Source: JAHFUI01 sp039931615 (lineage in GTDB: Bacteria; Acidobacteriota; Vicinamibacteria; Vicinamibacterales; CAVVIG01). From it: a DNA stretch of 64,000 bases. Location: contig JBDTRR010000002.1 in the NCBI GenBank assembly GCA_039931615.1, positions 62,001 through 126,000 on the forward strand. Direction: 5' to 3'. The translations under genes were made by a program, and so were the position numbers. Shown in pieces: positions 29,513 through 37,934 of the stretch (positions are counted from its first letter, which is position 1; every line of letters begins with the position of its first letter). Under the pieces are notes generated by a model. It was not told the origin of the DNA. It ran no database searches and saw nothing but the letters and a program-made list of their open reading frames with translations.

Positions 29513-29917
29513 ATGACCCGATCGATGCTGTCGATCGCCGCCGCACTCGCCATGGCCGCTTCTGCCGCCGCCCACCACTCGATCTCGAGCATCTACGATG
29601 GCCAGCGGAAAGTCACCGTCGAAGGCAGCGTCACGCAGTTTCAACTCATCAACCCGCATCCTTTTTTGTTCATCGAGGTCAGGGACAACACCGGCAAGAC
29701 GCAGCAGTGGCGGCTCGAGATGGACAACCGCGGCGAGCTGGCCGCCATCGGCGTCACCGCCGCCACCTTCAAGCCGGGCGACCGCGTCGTGGCGTCGGGC
29801 AGCCTCGCCCGCGCGGAGCCGGACAGCCTTTACCTCCTCAGGCTCGACCGGCCGGCCGACGGCTTCTGGTACGAACAGGTCGGCAACTCGCCGCGGATTC
29901 GATCGCCGCGGCCATAG
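29513..29917 (+). CDS. DUF6152-type secreted protein, copy 2
   Basis: A 134-residue protein. The ATG at 29513 gives a signal peptide MTRSMLSIAAALAMAASA and mature AHHSISSIYDGQRKVTVEG. The pattern VTVEGSVTQFQLINPHPFLFIEV is the DUF6152 core, with an OB-like VVASGSLARA at the end. A Trp/Tyr-rich tail (DGFWYEQVGNSPRI) is unlike copy 1. Candidate promoter TATAAT at 29490. No ribosome-binding site, so a leaderless or short-leader message is likely. Function unknown. Confidence 0.82.
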   Translation: MTRSMLSIAAALAMAASAAAHHSISSIYDGQRKVTVEGSVTQFQLINPHPFLFIEVRDNTGKTQQWRLEMDNRGELAAIGVTAATFKPGDRVVASGSLARAEPDSLYLLRLDRPADGFWYEQVGNSPRIRSPRP

Positions 29918-29988
29918 CCCCTGGCGCGCGCCCCGGCCGCCCTTCGTCAGAACGGCGGGGCGGCCGGCTTCTGCTATCGTGAGATGCC

Positions 29989-30735
29989 ATGGACGCGTTC
30001 CTCAGCTCTGAAGGTCTCCTGGCCCTCGTCACGTTGACCTTCCTCGAGGTGATCCTCGGCGTCGACAACGTCATCTTCATTTCGATCCTGTCGGGCAAGC
30101 TGCCGCACGACCAACAGCCGCGGGCGCGCCGGATCGGGCTGCTGGCGGCGATGCTGATGCGGATCCTGCTGCTGCTGTCGATTGCCTGGATCATCCGCCT
30201 CACCGCGCCCTTCTTCACCATTTTCGGCCGCGGCATCTCCGGCCGCGACCTGATCCTGATTGGCGGCGGCCTGTTCCTGCTGGCGAAGGCGACGATGGAG
30301 ATCCACGACCGCCTCGAAGGCGAGGAGGAGCATGGCACCGCGCGCATCGCCCCCTCGTTCATGGCGGTGATCGTCCAGATCATGCTGCTCGACATCGTCT
30401 TCTCGCTCGATTCCGTGATCACCGCGGTCGGGATGGCCGACGACGTCAGCGTCATGGTCGCCGCCGTCGTGCTCGCGGTCGCCATCATGATGTTCGCCGC
30501 CGAACCGATCAGCGGCTTCGTCAATCGCCATCCCACGGTCAAGGTGCTGGCGTTGTCGTTCCTGCTGTTGATTGGCGTCTCGCTGATCGGCGACGGTCTG
30601 GGCGCCCACGTGCCGAAGGGCTACATCTATTTTGCGATGGGCTTTTCCGTGTTCGTGGAGATGATCAATCTGCGGGTGCGAGGCATCGGCCCCGCGGTCA
30701 AGCTGCATCAGCGGTTTCCCGACCAGGAGGGCTAG
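29989..30735 (+). CDS. terC: TerC-family integral membrane protein
   Basis: A 248-residue protein with seven or so membrane helices. The N-terminal LTFLEVILGVDNVIFISIL and the later VQIMLLDIVFSLDSVITAVG carry the two conserved GVDN and SLDS acidic motifs of TerC proteins, which in other bacteria are tied to metal (Mn2+) export and tellurite resistance. It is the first gene of a three-gene operon: its stop TAG shares the G with the GTG start of the next gene. The soluble loop between helices 3 and 4 has EGEEEHGTARIAPS. Confidence 0.9.
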   Translation: MDAFLSSEGLLALVTLTFLEVILGVDNVIFISILSGKLPHDQQPRARRIGLLAAMLMRILLLLSIAWIIRLTAPFFTIFGRGISGRDLILIGGGLFLLAKATMEIHDRLEGEEEHGTARIAPSFMAVIVQIMLLDIVFSLDSVITAVGMADDVSVMVAAVVLAVAIMMFAAEPISGFVNRHPTVKVLALSFLLLIGVSLIGDGLGAHVPKGYIYFAMGFSVFVEMINLRVRGIGPAVKLHQRFPDQEG

Positions 30736-32039
30736 TGGGCGCACCATTCCTGAACGCCGCGGCGCCCGCCCTCTCACGCCGCGCCGTGCTCGGGACGCTC
30801 GGCGCGATGCTGTGGCCGTCGCGGCGGGTCCTCGGTCAGCCGGCTCCCGTCGAGATGATCCAGGTCGCCGGTGAAGGGGCCAAATACTGGCCGCGCTGGC
30901 GCGGGCCATCGGGCCAGGGCGACGCCCCGGCCGGCAGCTACCCGGATACCTGGTCTCCGACGCAGAACGTCCGGTGGCAAACGCCGGTTCCGGGCCGCGG
31001 CAACTCGTCGCCGATCGTCTGGGGCGATCGCGTCTTCCTGTCGACGGCGTACGACAATGGACGGCGCGTGTCCCTGGTGGCGTTCCGCCGCGGCGACGGC
31101 GCGCGGCTCTGGGAGGCCTTCGCGCCGGCCGGACGCAGCGGGTCGACGCATTTCAAGAATGGCCACGCGTCCGCGACCCCGGTCACCGACGGCCAACGCG
31201 TCTACGTGTCGTTCGGCGCCCGCGGCCTGCTCGCCGTCGATCTCGACGGCACCATCGTCTGGCAGCAGGACGTCGGCCCGATGCAGGCCTACCACGGCAC
31301 GGCCGGATCGCCGCTGCTCTACAAGGATCGGCTGATTCTCTACCAGGACCAGTTCTCCGACTCGTTCATCGCGGCGTTCGAGACGCGGACCGGGCGGACG
31401 ATCTGGAAGACCGGCCGCAGCGCCAGCGTCGGCTGGGGCACCCCGGTGGCCGTCCGGGTCGGCGACCACGATGAAATCATCGTGAACAGCCAGAACACGG
31501 TCTACGGCTACGATCCGGACACCGGCCGCGAGTTGTGGCGCTGCCGTGGCAGCAACGAAGAGGTGATTCCGACGCCGGTCGTGGGACACGGCATGGTCTA
31601 CTGCTCGTCCGGGCGCGCCGGCCCGACGCTGGCCATCCGCCCCGGCGGCAGCGGCGATGTCACGCGGAGCCACCTGGTCTGGACCAGTCCGCGCGGGTCG
31701 CCGTTCGTGCCCTCGCCGATCCTGCACGGCCAGTCGATCTACATGGTGAACGACATGGCGAGCATCGTCACGTGTCTCGACGCGGTGAGCGGTCAAGGCG
31801 TCTGGCAGGGCCGGCTCGGGATCGCGCGGCGCGAAGGGTTTTCCGCGTCGCCGGTCGCCGTTGACGACAAGCTGTTCTTCACCAATGACGACGGCGAGAC
31901 GTTCGTGATCCGCGCCGGCGCCACGTTCGAGCTGCTGCACGTCAACCGGATCGGCGAGGGCACGCTCGCCTCGCCGGCGCTGGTGGACGGCCGCTGGTAC
32001 ATCCGAACCGACCGCAGCCTGTTCGCCATCGGCTCATGA
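30735..32039 (+). CDS. PQQ-like beta-propeller protein with Tat-type signal
   Basis: A 434-residue protein from the GTG at 30735, overlapping the terC stop by one base. Near the N-terminus is SRRAVLGTLGAMLWPSRR, a twin-arginine signal. The rest repeats WxxxxxG and GxxxxLDxxTG-type blades: YWPRWRGPSGQG, VRWQTPVPGRGNSSPIVW, VYGYDPDTGRELWRCRG and VTCLDAVSGQGVWQGRLG, typical of PQQ-binding-like (BamB/quinoprotein-like) propellers, though no PQQ-binding residues can be assigned. Folded before export and placed in the periplasm. The gene after it starts in its own stop (ATGA). Confidence 0.85.
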   Translation: MGAPFLNAAAPALSRRAVLGTLGAMLWPSRRVLGQPAPVEMIQVAGEGAKYWPRWRGPSGQGDAPAGSYPDTWSPTQNVRWQTPVPGRGNSSPIVWGDRVFLSTAYDNGRRVSLVAFRRGDGARLWEAFAPAGRSGSTHFKNGHASATPVTDGQRVYVSFGARGLLAVDLDGTIVWQQDVGPMQAYHGTAGSPLLYKDRLILYQDQFSDSFIAAFETRTGRTIWKTGRSASVGWGTPVAVRVGDHDEIIVNSQNTVYGYDPDTGRELWRCRGSNEEVIPTPVVGHGMVYCSSGRAGPTLAIRPGGSGDVTRSHLVWTSPRGSPFVPSPILHGQSIYMVNDMASIVTCLDAVSGQGVWQGRLGIARREGFSASPVAVDDKLFFTNDDGETFVIRAGATFELLHVNRIGEGTLASPALVDGRWYIRTDRSLFAIGS

Positions 32040-33133
32040 GAGAGATCCGCTTCCGCCAGGCGTTCCTGATCGTGCTCGTCGTCGGGGTCACCATCGCGTT
32101 CGTCGCGATGATCCAGACGTTTCTCCTGACCATCCTGATGGCGGCGATCTTCTCCGGGGCGGCGTACCCCGCCTACCGGCGGCTCCGGCACCTGCTCGGC
32201 GGACGCCAGGTCCTGGCGTCGCTCACCACCATCGTCCTGCTGCTGGCGCTGGTCCTGGTTCCGCTCGGCGCGGTGATGGCGGCAATCGCCAACCAGGCGC
32301 TGCGCGTCAGCGACAACGTCCGGCCGCGCCTGCAGCGGATGATCAAGGAACCGGGCGAGCTGACGACCCGGCTGCGTTCCGTGCCGGGGTTCGACCGCAT
32401 CGAGCCGTACCGGGAGCAGATCCTCGCCAAGGCCGGCGAGCTGGTCGGCAACACCGGCTCGCTGCTCGTCAAATCGATCTCGGCGACGACGGTGGCGACG
32501 GCGGTCTTCTTCTTCCAGTTCATCGTGATGCTCTACACGATGTTCTTCTTCCTGATCGGCGGGCCGGGTCTGCTGCGCAGTGCGCTCGCCTACCTGCCGC
32601 TGTCGGAAGGCGACAAGGAGCGGATGATCGAGCGGTTCGTCTCCGTGACCCGGGCGACGCTGAAGGGATCGGTGCTGATTGGCGTCGCGCAGGGGACGCT
32701 CGCCGGGCTGGCGTTCTGGGCGGTCGGCATCGACGGCGCGTTGTTCTGGGGCGCGATGATGGCGGTCCTGTCGATCATCCCGGGCATCGGCGGCGCGCTG
32801 GTGTGGGTGCCGACGGCGATCGTCCTGGTCACGACCGGCGAGGTCTGGCGCGGCGTCGGCCTGGCGATATTCTGCGGCCTGGGAGTAGGCAGCGTCGACA
32901 ACGTGCTGCGGCCGATCCTGGTCGGCCGCGACACCCAGATGCACGAGCTGATGATCTTCTTCTCGACGCTGGGCGGCCTGCTCGTCTTCGGCGCGATGGG
33001 CTTCATCGTCGGCCCGATTCTGGCGGCCTTGTTCCTGACCGCATGGGAGATGTTCGGATCGGCGTTCCGCAGCGAGCTCGCCGCACCCGAGTCGGTGCGG
33101 CCGGCGCCCGAGCGGCCGCCGCCGGCGTGGTGA
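32036..33133 (+). CDS. AI-2E family transporter (PurR/YdjX-like permease)
   Basis: A 365-residue membrane protein; the ATG overlaps the previous stop as ATGA. It has seven or eight helices with the usual order of this family: two at the start (FLIVLVVGVTIAFVAMIQTFL), a large soluble helical stretch (DNVRPRLQRMIKEPGELTTRLRSV), then FFFQFIVMLYTMFFFLIGG and a C-terminal GALVWVPTAIVLVTTGEVW with SVDNVLRPILVGRDTQMHELMIFF. The DNVLRPxL motif is diagnostic. These proteins were named after AI-2 export but act on varied substrates. Third gene of the terC operon. Confidence 0.9.
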   Translation: MREIRFRQAFLIVLVVGVTIAFVAMIQTFLLTILMAAIFSGAAYPAYRRLRHLLGGRQVLASLTTIVLLLALVLVPLGAVMAAIANQALRVSDNVRPRLQRMIKEPGELTTRLRSVPGFDRIEPYREQILAKAGELVGNTGSLLVKSISATTVATAVFFFQFIVMLYTMFFFLIGGPGLLRSALAYLPLSEGDKERMIERFVSVTRATLKGSVLIGVAQGTLAGLAFWAVGIDGALFWGAMMAVLSIIPGIGGALVWVPTAIVLVTTGEVWRGVGLAIFCGLGVGSVDNVLRPILVGRDTQMHELMIFFSTLGGLLVFGAMGFIVGPILAALFLTAWEMFGSAFRSELAAPESVRPAPERPPPAW

Positions 33134-33277
33134 CTCCTGGTCCTTGGTTCTTGGTGCTTGGTCCGTCCTTGGTCCCTGGTCGTCCTTGGTCCTTGGTCGT
33201 CCTTGGTCCTTGGTCGTCCTCGGTCCTTGGTCGTCCTTGGTCCTTGGTCGTCCTTGGTCCCTGGTCGTCCTTGGTCC
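33134..33277. repeat. Word array (TCCTTGGTC) between convergent genes
   Basis: From the base after the AI-2E stop to the base before the stop of the convergent DAC-like gene, the sequence is TGGTCCTTGGTCGTCC repeated about seven times with small changes (TTCTTGG, GTGCTTGG, TGGTCCCTGG). The word is the inverse complement of CCAAGGACC in the array at 14375-14511. No other sequence lies in the gap. Confidence 0.9.
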
Positions 33278-34426
33278 CTACATCAACAGCGCTTCGACGC
33301 GGTGGGCGTGGACCATCTCCTCGCACGGCGACCAGGCGAACACCGTGAAGCGCCCGTCCTGTGAGGCGACCAGCGCCATCGCGGCGCGTTGATCGTGGAC
33401 GAACTGGGTCGCGGAGAGGTGCCGGGTGCCGCCAAGCTGGGTCGGATGGACGACCGCGGCCACCCCGCCCACGATCGGCTCCGTCACCGTCACCTGCTCG
33501 ACCAGCGATGAGCCTTTCCGCCGGGCGATTTTCGCCCCGAAGGCGAGCAGTTCGTGCCGATCGGTGATGATGGCGGCGCCGTCGACCGCGGTCAGTCCGG
33601 CGACGGCGTCGATCGCCCGGCCGACGGCCGCCTGCGCCTCCAGCCCCGGCTCCGCTTTGGTGTCGCGAATCAGGCCGACCAGCGCCGCATAGGCCGGCGA
33701 CACGGCATATCGAATCGGCTGCACGATCGAGGCGCGCCAGGCGTCGCTGTCTGCCGGCACGACGAGCAGCGCGCCGCCGCGGCCGTGCGCGCGCATCGAG
33801 ACCGCCAGCTGCACCAGCACGTTGGTCCCGCCCCACGAGGCGGGCGAGTCGAATCCGAGCAGCGACGTCAGCAGATCGGGACAGTCCGGCAGACTCGATG
33901 CGTGTTCGTCGACCACCTTGATCTGGTCGCCCTCGAGGACCACGACGTTGACGAACTTTCCTGATTCCTCGCGGTGATGCTTGACGACGAGCAGGCCCGG
34001 CGCCGCGACTTCGAGGACCATGCAGAACCGCGGAATGGTGCGGGTCGTGCCCCAGACCCGCAGTTCGCCGCCGAGGCGCGCCACGCCGAGATGAATTCCG
34101 GCCCGCTCAACGGCCGGCGCCACCTTCGCCAGCATGCCGGGATCGAGCGGCAGCGGCTCGGCCAGAATCATCGGGTGCGGGACCTCGTCCGGCGTCAGCC
34201 AGGCCAGCGAAATGCGCGGGATGTAATTTTCCTCGCGCCGCAGGCTCGCCCAGAACGCCGCGCCAATCAACGCTTCGATGGCGGGGCGATCGGGAACCGA
34301 GGCGACAGACTCGAAACCCTGCCGCGCCGCTGCCTCGATGTGCTGGGCGAAGTGGGCGTGCACTGCCGGCGCCACCAGCTGGGCAGCGGGGTAGGCGCCG
34401 GCGGAGGTCGAGGACTCTGAAGCCAT
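33278..34426 (-). CDS. DAC-like (DisA_N-related) sensor-domain protein
   Basis: A 382-residue protein from the ATG at 34426; no signal or membrane segment. The C-terminal third looks like a diadenylate-cyclase fold: LTAVDGAAIITDRHELLAFGAKI carries the DGA motif, and GGTRHLSATQFV the GTRH motif. In DisA and CdaA the second block is GTRHR; here the second Arg is Leu, so ATP binding may be changed. The N-terminal part (residues 1-250, FWASLRREENYIPRISLAWL, LEVAAPGLLVVKHHREESGKF) fits the DACNV-type N-terminal sensor region recognised by similarity in memory. It may make or only sense c-di-AMP-like nucleotides. Convergent with the AI-2E gene. Confidence 0.62.
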   Translation of the reverse strand: MASESSTSAGAYPAAQLVAPAVHAHFAQHIEAAARQGFESVASVPDRPAIEALIGAAFWASLRREENYIPRISLAWLTPDEVPHPMILAEPLPLDPGMLAKVAPAVERAGIHLGVARLGGELRVWGTTRTIPRFCMVLEVAAPGLLVVKHHREESGKFVNVVVLEGDQIKVVDEHASSLPDCPDLLTSLLGFDSPASWGGTNVLVQLAVSMRAHGRGGALLVVPADSDAWRASIVQPIRYAVSPAYAALVGLIRDTKAEPGLEAQAAVGRAIDAVAGLTAVDGAAIITDRHELLAFGAKIARRKGSSLVEQVTVTEPIVGGVAAVVHPTQLGGTRHLSATQFVHDQRAAMALVASQDGRFTVFAWSPCEEMVHAHRVEALLM

Positions 34427-34596
34427 TCCGAATTGTACGGCGTGGCGCGGCGACGAATCCGACCACATCGCCACATGGTGTATTGCGGCGAGGCGCGCAG
34501 CGTATAAAAAACCGCCTCTGGCGGTGCGTCGCGGTGATGCGGCTGACGACGGCTGACGGCGGCCGCCGGATCGACCATGATAGACCGGAAGAACCG

Positions 34597-35544
34597 ATGA
34601 CCGATTCGCAGTGGACGATCGACAGCGCCGGAGCGGGCGGGCGGCTCGACAAGTTCCTGGCCGGGCTGGATTGCCTCGGATCGCGCGGACGGGCCAGCGA
34701 TGCCCTGGCGCGCGGCAAGATCTTCCTGAATGGCACCGAGGCCGGCATGGGCCAGGCCGCCCACCGGCTCGTCGCCGGCGATGTCGTTCGGGTCTGGACC
34801 GATCGGCCGGGCAGCGCGAAACGGCGCCCCACCACCATCCGCTCGGCCGACCACGTGCGGATTGTCTTCGAGGACGAGACGGTGCTGGTCGTGGACAAGC
34901 CGGCCGGCCTGCTGGTCGTGCCGCTCGATCGCCGGAGTGAAGCACCATCGGTCTACGAGTTGATCGGCCACCATCTGCGCTCGCATAAGCGCCGGCCGTT
35001 CATCGTGCACCGCATCGATCGCGACACCTCGGGCTTGGTCGTGTTCACCAAGGATGAGCGGACCCAGCAGCAGCTGAAGGCCCAGTTCAAGCGCAGAGAG
35101 CCCGAACGTATCTATCTGGCGGTGGTCTACGGGCATCCGGCCCCGCCGGCCGGGATGTGGCACGACACCCTGGTCTGGGACACCAGGGCGTTGATCCAGA
35201 AGGAAACGCACCCGAACGACCCGCGCGGCAAGGAGGCGATCAGCGACTACCGCGTCGTCGAGCGGTTCGAGACGACGGCCCTGATCGAGGTGCGGCTGCG
35301 GACCGGCAAGCGAAACCAGATCCGGCTGCAGGCCCGGCTCCGCGGCCACACGCTGGTCGGCGAGAAGCGGTATACCTACGGGCCCGACCTGCTGCGTCCG
35401 ATCAACTTTCCCCGGCAGGCTCTGCACGCCTACCGCCTCGCCTTCCGTCATCCCGTCGACGACCGGGATCTGCAGTTCGAAGCGCCCCTTCCCGACGACC
35501 TGACCTCGCTGCTGAGCCGGCTCCGCGGTCGAGCAGGGGGCTGA
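34597..35544 (+). CDS. Pseudouridine synthase, RluA family
   Basis: A 315-residue protein. An S4-like RNA-binding domain leads (GGRLDKFLAGL...ASDALARGKIFLNG), followed by the catalytic RluA domain: VDKPAGLLVV, HRIDRDTSGLVVFTKDE with the catalytic Asp in HRIDRDT, RIYLAVVYG and KRNQIRLQARLRGHTLVGEKRY. It changes uridine to pseudouridine in rRNA or tRNA. The target site cannot be named. GGAAGAACCG precedes the start. It stands alone on the plus strand, diverging from the DAC-like gene with 170 bases between. Confidence 0.9.
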   Translation: MTDSQWTIDSAGAGGRLDKFLAGLDCLGSRGRASDALARGKIFLNGTEAGMGQAAHRLVAGDVVRVWTDRPGSAKRRPTTIRSADHVRIVFEDETVLVVDKPAGLLVVPLDRRSEAPSVYELIGHHLRSHKRRPFIVHRIDRDTSGLVVFTKDERTQQQLKAQFKRREPERIYLAVVYGHPAPPAGMWHDTLVWDTRALIQKETHPNDPRGKEAISDYRVVERFETTALIEVRLRTGKRNQIRLQARLRGHTLVGEKRYTYGPDLLRPINFPRQALHAYRLAFRHPVDDRDLQFEAPLPDDLTSLLSRLRGRAGG

Positions 35545-35551
35545 TAGACGG

Positions 35552-35583
35552 CCACGGGACGGTCTGAAGACCGTCCCCTACAC
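35552..35583. repeat. Hairpin repeat GGGACGGTCTGAAGACCGTCCCC
   Basis: GGGACGGTCT GA AGACCGTCCC forms a 10-bp perfect stem with a 2-base loop and is followed by CTACACTTAAGG. It begins 15-20 bases after the pseudouridine synthase stop. It could act as a terminator only with a T-run, which is absent, so it is likely another small palindromic repeat. Confidence 0.65.
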
Positions 35584-35624
35584 TTAAGGGTCCGGCGGCA
35601 CGCCGTTTGTAGCTCAGCGGACCC

Positions 35625-36557
35625 ATGCGGTCTGAGCAGGCGGCGATGCCTGGAGATTCACTACCACTCACGCGCAGCGATTTGCGACGCTGGATCCGCG
35701 ACCAGGTGCAGCTCGCCCCTGCTGCTCACGCTCAGTTGCTGGCCGCGATTGACGCGGTCTTCGACCGCCAGGAGCAGCTGTGGCGACAGTCGAAGCAGGA
35801 GGCCGTTCAGGCGCTGTCGGCGGGGTTCGTCCAGAAGCTGGCGCGGGTCAACAGCGAGCTGGTGATGAAGGACGCAACCGCCAGCAACATCGCGAGATAT
35901 TTCGAGCAGCTGGTGGCCGACCTCACCGACAAGACGCAGCGGGACCCCAAGACCAAGCTGATGAACTTCGGCCGGTTCACCGAGCAACTCGAGTCGTTTC
36001 TCGCGCTCGAGCAGCGCGGCGCGTGGTGCGCGGTCGGCCTGGTCGATATCACCGGCTTCAAGTGGTACAACGATGCGCTCGGGCACGCCATCGGCGACCG
36101 GATCATCGAGCGGGTCGCCCAGCTGCTGCGCGAGCAGGCGCGCTCCGACGACGTCATCGCCCAGGAACGCGGCGGCTCGAGAGATCTGCACGCCAGGTTC
36201 GGCGGCGATGAGTTCTGCTTCCTCATCACCGACCTCGCCGACTATCACCACGCCTATGCGGTCGCCGAGCGTTTCCGTCAGGCGGTGGAGCGGTTCGATT
36301 GGGCGACAGAGGACCGCCGCCTCGCGGTTCAACCGGTACGTGTCGACGTCGGCGTGGTCTGCCTGCGTCTCGGACGGATGGCGGATCGGCAGTTGGTCGC
36401 CCGCCGGTTGTCGGCCGGTCTCATTCAACGCGCCGACAAGCTGATGTACGATGCCAAGAACGAGCGCGCCGACCACATCTACATCACGCGCTTGCGCGTG
36501 GAGGAAGGCGCTCTGGTTGAAATCACCGATGGCCTGAACCGCGCCTCGGCCATCTAG
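35625..36557 (+). CDS. GGDEF-domain diguanylate cyclase-like protein
   Basis: A 310-residue protein from the ATG at 35625; a second ATG at 35646 is equally possible. N-terminal 120 residues are helical with no obvious sensor domain. The GGDEF domain (about 130-290) has DITGFKWYNDALGHAIGD and the intact ARFGGDEFCFLITDL active site. An inserted stretch, RSDDVIAQERGGSRD, takes the place of the usual inhibitory RxxD site, where the Arg is missing, so feedback control by c-di-GMP is probably weakened. ADKLMYDAKNERADHIY closes it. It would make c-di-GMP in the cytoplasm. Confidence 0.85.
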   Translation: MRSEQAAMPGDSLPLTRSDLRRWIRDQVQLAPAAHAQLLAAIDAVFDRQEQLWRQSKQEAVQALSAGFVQKLARVNSELVMKDATASNIARYFEQLVADLTDKTQRDPKTKLMNFGRFTEQLESFLALEQRGAWCAVGLVDITGFKWYNDALGHAIGDRIIERVAQLLREQARSDDVIAQERGGSRDLHARFGGDEFCFLITDLADYHHAYAVAERFRQAVERFDWATEDRRLAVQPVRVDVGVVCLRLGRMADRQLVARRLSAGLIQRADKLMYDAKNERADHIYITRLRVEEGALVEITDGLNRASAI

Positions 36558-36768
36558 ACGTTGAAGGCCGGCTATCGTGCGACGAGTCAAGGCTTCCAGC
36601 CGGCGGGGACGTCGCCCAGCCGGAGGCGGGGCAGACAATGCTACCTGGCCAAGACGACGCCGCCTGGCGAGATGTAGCTACCACTCGCCGCGATTTCCCG
36701 AGCGGTCTGAGGCGGACGCTCGCTGGATCTGGTAATCTTGGTGGTTCATCGGCTGCAGCAATCCGCAT

Positions 36769-36844
36769 GGTGGGTGTAGCTCAGGGGTAGAGCGCCGGTC
36801 TGTGGCACCGGAAGTCGCGGGTTCGAGACCCGTCACCCACCCCA
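36769..36844 (+). tRNA. tRNA-His (anticodon GTG)
   Basis: The cloverleaf: acceptor GTGGGTG with the extra 5' G at 36769 (G-1, facing C73), D arm GCTCAGGGGTAGAGC, anticodon arm CCGGT-CTGTGGC-ACCGG, T arm GCGGG-TTCGAGA-CCCGT, acceptor CACCCAC, then C73 and encoded CCA. Anticodon GTG reads CAC/CAU. The G-1/C73 pair is a hallmark of tRNA-His. Located 212 bases after the GGDEF stop. Confidence 0.97.
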
Positions 36845-36847
36845 ACC

Positions 36848-36871
36848 TAAGTCTTTTCAATCACAAGACTT
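36848..36871 (+). terminator. Inverted repeat downstream of tRNA-His
   Basis: TAAGTCTT TTCAATCAC AAGACTTA is an 8-bp perfect stem with a nine-base loop, starting 3 bases after the tRNA. There is no T-run after it. It may end or trim the tRNA transcript, or may be chance. Confidence 0.4.
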
Positions 36872-37133
36872 ATCTGTCTGCGAGGTTTCGGTCTTCATTT
36901 CGATGCCGATCAGCGCCCGGCTGGCCCGGTCGCGCAGATCACGGGCCACCCGTGCCCTTCGGCAGCGCTGGAAACGCTAACCATCTGGACGCCGAGAGTG
37001 GCGACGGCCCCTTGAATTACAGATTGCCGTCGCGCTCGTCGGCATTGCCGTGGAACTTGCCTTTGGCGGTCTGAATCGTCTACGCGTACCGGTCTCTCAT
37101 CCTCATGTATCACCGCTCCTGTTGATCGACGAT

Positions 37134-37337
37134 TTAGTCGTCGAGCACGAACGTCACCATCATGTTCACCCGATATTCGGTGATGCGTCCCTGGTCACAG
37201 CTGACGTGCTGTTCCTTGATCCAGGCCCCCCGGATATTTCGCAGTGTCTTGGCCGACCTGGTGAGACCCTGCTGGATCGCGTCCTCGAAGCTTTTTGACG
37301 ACGTGGCGCTGATCTCGGACACTTTGGCAACTGACAT
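37134..37337 (-). CDS. Dodecin
   Basis: A 67-residue protein. AGGAGG lies 7 bases before the ATG. SVAKVSEISATSSKSFEDAIQQGLTRSAKTLRNIRGAWIKEQHVSC with ITEYRVNMMVTFVLDD is full-length dodecin: the Trp in GAWIKEQ stacks on the flavin, and the beta-strand-helix-two-strand order is intact. Dodecamers store flavins or related ligands. It has its own ribosome site and is 28 bases after the stop of the DUF937 gene upstream, likely the same transcript. Confidence 0.95.
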   Translation of the reverse strand: MSVAKVSEISATSSKSFEDAIQQGLTRSAKTLRNIRGAWIKEQHVSCDQGRITEYRVNMMVTFVLDD

Positions 37338-37365
37338 TTCATCCTCCTGTGGCTTGGAACGTTGC

Positions 37366-37920
37366 TCATGACCGCTTCATGAAGCGGCCGATCATCGACG
37401 AGACATCGTCCATGATCGAGCCGTCGCGGTTCTGATCGAGTAGCGGCGCCAGCATCGCAGCGATGCCACCTGGGGCACCCAGCCCCGAGCCGATCGAGGA
37501 CGCCCGGCCCGACTGCTTCGAGAACGCGCCCATCATCAGCGTCGCCGCCAGCGGCAGCAGCCGTTTGAGCACATCGGCGCTCAGCCCTGTTTGCGCCGCC
37601 GCCCGACTGGCAACCTCCCGGCTGACGTCCTTGCTGCCCAACAGGTGCCCAAGGATGCCGTTGCCATCCGTCACGGCCGCGTCCTCGCCGAGGTTCGCGG
37701 GGTTGTCGATGTATTGGCTGTGGTTCCCCGACGTCAGTGCGGACAGCAGGTTCTCCAAGCCGCCCTGGCTCTGGATGTTCCGCTGGAATCCGGCGGCCAG
37801 TGCCGGCACCAGCGCGGAGAGCGCCGCTGTCGTCTGGTCGGGAGCGAGGCCGACCTGGGAGCCGAGCTGCTGGACGGCGGCGCCGCCCTGTGCGTTGAGC
37901 ATGGCGTCGAGAATGTTCAT
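37366..37920 (-). CDS. DUF937-family protein
   Basis: A 184-residue protein; GAGGAGATGAC precedes the ATG at 37920. It has the family's layout: MNILDAMLNAQGGAAVQQLGSQVGLAPDQTTAALSALVPALAAGFQRN, then LLSAL and a Gly-rich middle with ILGHLLGSKDVS, RLLPLAATLMMGAFSKQSG and a C-terminal DGSIMDDVSSMIGRFMKR. Most positions carry small or Ala/Gly residues. DUF937 proteins are helical and cytoplasmic or membrane associated, with no known role. It lies between mscL and the dodecin gene on one strand. Confidence 0.85.
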   Translation of the reverse strand: MNILDAMLNAQGGAAVQQLGSQVGLAPDQTTAALSALVPALAAGFQRNIQSQGGLENLLSALTSGNHSQYIDNPANLGEDAAVTDGNGILGHLLGSKDVSREVASRAAAQTGLSADVLKRLLPLAATLMMGAFSKQSGRASSIGSGLGAPGGIAAMLAPLLDQNRDGSIMDDVSSMIGRFMKRS

Positions 37921-37934
37921 GTCATCTCCTCTGC

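Noticed and set aside
35606..35622. Phrase GTTTGTAGCTCAGCGG resembling a tRNA D arm
   Set aside because: No anticodon or T arm follows, so no tRNA.
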